This document shows, piece by piece, positions 60,450-64,000 of a stretch of DNA of 64,000 nt. The stretch lies in the NCBI GenBank assembly GCA_965117025.1, contig OZ220746.1:1736001-1800000 (forward strand). Reading direction: 5' to 3'. The DNA comes from VXPQ01 sp965117025. GTDB lineage: Bacteria; Bacteroidota; Rhodothermia; Rhodothermales; VXPQ01. A model generated the notes under the pieces. The model was given only the letters and a program-made list of their open reading frames with translations. It did not search any database and was not told the origin of the DNA. Both the position numbers and the translations under genes were made by a program. How positions within the stretch are numbered: position 1 is the first letter of the stretch; every line of letters begins with the position of its first letter.

Positions 60450-63400
60450 TTACCAGCCGGGCGTCGCCCGGAATCCCAATTGCCAGCCGGCGTCCGGTCG
60501 CTGGAAAGGAAATGCATAGTACGTTTCCAGCACAATGTACCCCAAAATATTGACGCGCGCAGACACTCCGGCACTGAATACGGGCACGCGCTCATTTGTA
60601 GTCCGATCGAATTTAAGTACCGGCAGATCTTCGGCGGTCCATGCGACGCCGCCGTCCACGAACGCCGCCAATTCGGTCGGGAGATAAGGAAACGGGATGA
60701 GCCCCAACTGCTCGGTGCCCAGGAACGGGACGCGCAACTCCATGCTCGACAGGGCAACATGGGTACCTTGCAGGCGATCCATTGAGGAGCACACAGCTCC
60801 TCGACCGGGAATGGCTGCGTCAATCCGGCATTCCGATGCCTCGAACGAGCGGAAATTGTATCCCCGGATGAATCCGGGGTAGTAGGAATATCCGAGGTAT
60901 TGCGTGGTGAACAGATCTCCTGCCGACTCGGCGCCGTAGTTGCCGATGTGCAGGCCGCGCAGGGCCAGCGTAACCGGCTGTATATGCAGGTATTGCCGGT
61001 AATCGAGGAGTCCTGTCACAAACGTCGAGCTCCCGATTTTCGGGGCGATTTCAAGGCGGTAGCGTCCTCCGCTGATCGGCGAGGTGAATCCGGTGAAAGA
61101 ATAGTCTCCGACAAAGGCCAGTCCGGCCTGGAAAAAATAGATAGGTTCCTGTTCGGTGATGCCCTGAAAAAATATGGAGTCGTCGGTATCGACGCGGTTT
61201 CGACCGAATGTGAAGCCCGCTCCCACGAACTGCTCCACTTCGTTGTCGAATCCGTACCGCACGAACCCCGCATTTGCTTCGGCCCGGCGGGTTTGACTGA
61301 AAGGATACTGGGCAATGCCCGATACCTGGTCGATGAAGATGCGTTGCCGGAGTTGTTCGACCACCTGCAAGCCGTCCACGAATCCGCCTACGGAATACCC
61401 GTACAGAAGGGGGATGTGCCCTGCCGTGGCGCCGAGGTTGATTCGTTGACCGAGGTCAATATATGAGGCTTGCCCCCCGATGTCCTTGAATGTGCCCTGG
61501 GCCTGCGCTATGAGGTACAGGTTCCGGTCGCCGAGCATGTCCGAAAACGCAAAGCCGATCCCGCCGGCGACTTGTGTTCCGTACAGTCCGCCCGCCGCTA
61601 CGCCGATGGTCGGGGGCGCCACGTAGTCCAGTTCGAGATTCGACCGGTATTCCTTTCCGGGCCATTGCAGGCCGAGACTGGGCAGGCCCGTTATTGCATC
61701 ATTGAGGTAGTTGCCTACCAGCCCTTCGTTGAGCGACCGGATCGGAGGCAGGATGCCCGCCGTAGCGATATGGCCGGCAGGTTGCGGTTGCACGGCTTCG
61801 CCCGTCAGTTCGTCGGGTTCACGCAGGTATACCGTATAGGCGTTGTCCGAGAATACCGAGAAGGACATCTGGCCGGTGCGATCGGCCACGGACATGGCCG
61901 GAGACAGTGAAGTGATGCCGCTGACCCCGGTCGCCAGATTCGTGAGCCGATACACTTCTTCGGAGGACAGGTCGAGCCGGTAGATATCCTTGAATCCGTT
62001 CTGATCGCTGATGAAATACAGGTCGTTGCCATCCGGCGAGAACTGGGGATTGTGGTGCAGCACGTCGCCGAAGGGCCTCAGGGGCTGTATTTCGTTGCGC
62101 TCCAGATCAAACAGCGCAAGGCCTTTTTTCTGATACTCCAGTTGATCGAAGTCGGTGTTGTCTCCACCGCGATCGGTCGTAAAAGCAATGTACCTTCCAT
62201 CCGGCGACCAGTCCGGTTGCAGGTCCGCAAACCGGTCGTTGGTCAACTGGCGCACGGCGTCCGTTTCCAGATTCAGGACATACAGGTCGCTGATGCCGCC
62301 TTCAAGGCCGGTAAACGCAATGGATGATCCGTCCGGCGACCAGGAGAGATTCGTCAGCGCAGTGACTCCCTCCACGGCGATGTTTTGCCGTACCCTGCGC
62401 CGCCTGACGTCGAAAATGGATATCCGGTTGTCCCCGCCCGCAAACGAAACGAAGGCTAACCGCCTTCCATCCGGCGACCAGGATCCGGCCGACTGGATGA
62501 ACCGCAGCGCATCCATGTGGGGATTCGCCGCCGGGTTTTTCAGGCTCGAGATGACCTCGCCCGTCTTTGCATTGGCCACAAACAGGTTGATCGAAAACAG
62601 ATCTCTTTCCGAAAGGAACGCAATGTATTCTCCGTCGGGGCTGAGCGAAGGAGAAAGATTGACTTCGCCTCCGTCAAGTTCAGGGGCCAGAATGCGTTGT
62701 CCCGATTCCTCGGGGGGCGTTTTGTCCTCCATGAACGGTTCGTAGGTTTTGCGGACCACCTGTTTCCATTCCGTGGACAGCGAGTCGGTCGTAATGCCGA
62801 GCGTATACACGAACGCAGAGTCCACGCCGGCCCGCCCGGCGAGTTTGAACAGATTCGCTACGGCGGCGTCGCCGTATTTTCCGCCGATGTAGGCCATGTA
62901 TGCCTGCCCGAACCGGTACGGGAAGTAGCGCTGGTCGCGCGTCAATTGCTCGATCGTAGGCAGATCGTCACGGAGCAACGCATCCCGCAGCCACATGGTT
63001 GTATGGGGATCGGATCGTCCTACGGAGAGGTACTCCGCCGTACCTTCGATCATCCACAACGGCAAGAGCGCCAGATTGAACCGGATCGGGTCCCGATCGC
63101 TGAGACCTATGTCGTACTGGAAGGAGTGGACGAGTTCATGCCCCAGGACATGGTCTGTTTCGGCGTAGCTGCCGGTAAGCGGCATGATGACCCGCTGCTT
63201 GATCGATTCGGTGACGCCCCCCGTGCCTTCCCCGATGAGTCCTCCGATGACGTTCGTCTGGTGAAAATCGGCGTCGTTCGCATAGAAGATGAGCGGCTTT
63301 TTTTCCTTGAATTCCCGGAGATACGTGCGGGAATGCCGGCTGTACCAGCGCTCGGCCATACGTCCGGCATCGCGAACCGCTTGTTCCTCTTCGGGGTAAT

Positions 63401-63560
63401 AGTAAATAATGAAATGTTCGGTCTCGAAGTGCTTGAAGTCGAAATGATCGTACTGGACCTTGTTTCGACCGAAATACTGTGCGCTGGCTGGTGTGGGCGA
63501 CAAAACTGCGCACGCGAGAAAAAATGAGATATATGCAAGCAGGGAAGCGGTTCGAAACAT
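60450..63560 (-). CDS. Peptidase-MA/TolB propeller/beta-barrel outer-membrane protein
   Basis: A 1036-residue envelope protein with signal peptide (LACAVLSPTPASAQ). Residues about 30-270 resemble a peptidase MA domain with HELVH at 141-145 and a downstream MIEGTAEY Glu. Residues about 310-600 carry repeated PD40 motifs (SWSPDGRRLAFVSF, SWSPDGSSIAFTG, DWSPDGRYIAFTT, QFSPDGNDLYFIS) forming a propeller. The rest, from about 640, is a BamA-like barrel ending in RATPGW. It probably sits in the outer membrane with a protease/propeller module in the periplasm or outside. Substrate unknown. Confidence 0.82.
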   Translation of the reverse strand: MFRTASLLAYISFFLACAVLSPTPASAQYFGRNKVQYDHFDFKHFETEHFIIYYYPEEEQAVRDAGRMAERWYSRHSRTYLREFKEKKPLIFYANDADFHQTNVIGGLIGEGTGGVTESIKQRVIMPLTGSYAETDHVLGHELVHSFQYDIGLSDRDPIRFNLALLPLWMIEGTAEYLSVGRSDPHTTMWLRDALLRDDLPTIEQLTRDQRYFPYRFGQAYMAYIGGKYGDAAVANLFKLAGRAGVDSAFVYTLGITTDSLSTEWKQVVRKTYEPFMEDKTPPEESGQRILAPELDGGEVNLSPSLSPDGEYIAFLSERDLFSINLFVANAKTGEVISSLKNPAANPHMDALRFIQSAGSWSPDGRRLAFVSFAGGDNRISIFDVRRRRVRQNIAVEGVTALTNLSWSPDGSSIAFTGLEGGISDLYVLNLETDAVRQLTNDRFADLQPDWSPDGRYIAFTTDRGGDNTDFDQLEYQKKGLALFDLERNEIQPLRPFGDVLHHNPQFSPDGNDLYFISDQNGFKDIYRLDLSSEEVYRLTNLATGVSGITSLSPAMSVADRTGQMSFSVFSDNAYTVYLREPDELTGEAVQPQPAGHIATAGILPPIRSLNEGLVGNYLNDAITGLPSLGLQWPGKEYRSNLELDYVAPPTIGVAAGGLYGTQVAGGIGFAFSDMLGDRNLYLIAQAQGTFKDIGGQASYIDLGQRINLGATAGHIPLLYGYSVGGFVDGLQVVEQLRQRIFIDQVSGIAQYPFSQTRRAEANAGFVRYGFDNEVEQFVGAGFTFGRNRVDTDDSIFFQGITEQEPIYFFQAGLAFVGDYSFTGFTSPISGGRYRLEIAPKIGSSTFVTGLLDYRQYLHIQPVTLALRGLHIGNYGAESAGDLFTTQYLGYSYYPGFIRGYNFRSFEASECRIDAAIPGRGAVCSSMDRLQGTHVALSSMELRVPFLGTEQLGLIPFPYLPTELAAFVDGGVAWTAEDLPVLKFDRTTNERVPVFSAGVSARVNILGYIVLETYYAFPFQRPDAGWQLGFRATPGW

Positions 63561-63841
63561 CGGCGGTCCCGATAGGGTCGGAGGATGGAGGTTTCGGTAA
63601 GGGTGCGCTTTGGAAAAGGTATTTACGCGATATTCATCGAGGGTCCGTTGCAGCCTGTGTCGTAAAGTTGTTTACGAGCATAAACGTTTACGGTTCACAC
63701 ATTCGTATAAGAATCCGTCATGGCGGGATATTTCAGCCGTTTATCGGGTTGAGTATTCTATTCCGGAGTGCGTTAGACCTTCCGGGATATTCGCATATTC
63801 CATGTATGTCGTTGCGTGGCGCATAAGCGGGGTGCAAGGCC

Positions 63842-64000
63842 ATGTATGATTACAAAATACGCGGGCGCGTTTTTATCGGCGTGATCGTCGTTGCAATGGG
63901 TCTCCTGAGTTTGCGGCTTGCACAACTCCAGTTGATCCAGACCGACAATTATATCAGCGAATCCGAATCCAATGCGCTCCGGGAGCGCAGGGTGTTGCCG
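63842..64000 (+). CDS. mrdA: Penicillin-binding protein 2, N-terminal fragment
   Basis: The first 53 residues of a gene that runs off the right edge. MYDYKIRGRVFIGVIVVAMGLLSLRLAQLQ is a cytoplasmic start plus membrane anchor (written in parts: MYDYKIRGR, VFIGVIVVAMGLLSLRLA), followed by QTDNYISESESNALRERRVLP, the usual beginning of the PBP2 dimerisation domain. PBP2 cross-links peptidoglycan in rod-shape elongation. The preceding 281 bp form a divergent spacer with the propeller/barrel gene; no other feature is clear in it. Confidence 0.82.
   Translation, partial: MYDYKIRGRVFIGVIVVAMGLLSLRLAQLQLIQTDNYISESESNALRERRVLP

Overview
The window looks like chromosomal DNA from a G+C-rich member of the Bacteroidota/Rhodothermota side of the FCB group, probably marine or saline Rhodothermia-like. 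I infer this from a secreted GH16 enzyme ending in a NYPNPFNP-type type IX secretion sorting domain, Oar-like TonB-dependent receptors, a peptidase-MA/TolB-propeller/beta-barrel outer-membrane protein, TRAP transporters, Tat-exported sugar enzymes and weak or absent Shine-Dalgarno sequences on most genes. The assignment is by inspection only.

Layout. 1-10.9 kb: end of a queuosine-precursor transporter, then a long minus-strand housekeeping run (ilvE, a family 2 glycosyltransferase, a propeller lipoprotein, HtrA-like protease, TauE/SafE exporter, S41 protease, tatC, a pyrE-like gene, glyA, a DUF4159 protein), many coupled by ATGA overlaps. 11-12.2 kb: a RoxA-type ribosomal oxygenase. 12.2-14.4 kb: an accessory insert, higA-darT-darG, flanked by 14-bp direct repeats. 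14.5-19.5 kb: a fused aspartate kinase/diaminopimelate decarboxylase, then a Tat-exported sugar isomerase and an agarase-like hydrolase that carry the same 31-bp promoter. 19.6-21.0 kb: rarA. 21.1-23.3 kb: an A+T-richer four-gene cassette made of a HipA-like kinase lacking its N-terminal domain, a HipA-N-like/HIRAN fusion, a 60-aa AT-hook-like protein and a 97-aa membrane protein. This is the best candidate here for an undescribed toxin/defence system.

23.3-28.9 kb: a TRAP uptake operon with two tandem substrate-binding paralogues and a divergent Gfo/Idh/MocA oxidoreductase. 28.9-32.1 kb: 2-oxoacid:ferredoxin oxidoreductase subunits, the beta subunit carrying a nonapeptide-repeat leader. 33.3-39.4 kb: thyA, GH16, a CbiX-like protein, a probably transferred metallo-beta-lactamase-fold protein, folA and an esterase. 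39.4-42.7 kb: a relB/dinJ antitoxin separated from a YafQ toxin remnant by two A+T-richer secreted-protein genes. 42.7-46.1 kb: ilvD, an FMN reductase and a brnT-brnA pair fused into one frame, with a triple-dyad operator upstream. 46.7-53.2 kb: a cusCBA-like metal efflux operon headed by a His-rich exported protein. 53.4-64 kb: a methyltransferase, tRNA-Pro(CGG), an acyl-CoA ligase, a TonB-dependent receptor, pyrD, the propeller/barrel protein and the start of mrdA.

Five toxin-antitoxin-like loci, two of them visibly damaged, sit in otherwise ordinary chromosome. A short element with core GGGCCTGTTA follows the 3' ends of four minus-strand genes, including the tRNA. Coordinates, reading frames and motifs were read from the sequence. 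Functions come from family resemblance and were not checked by any search.
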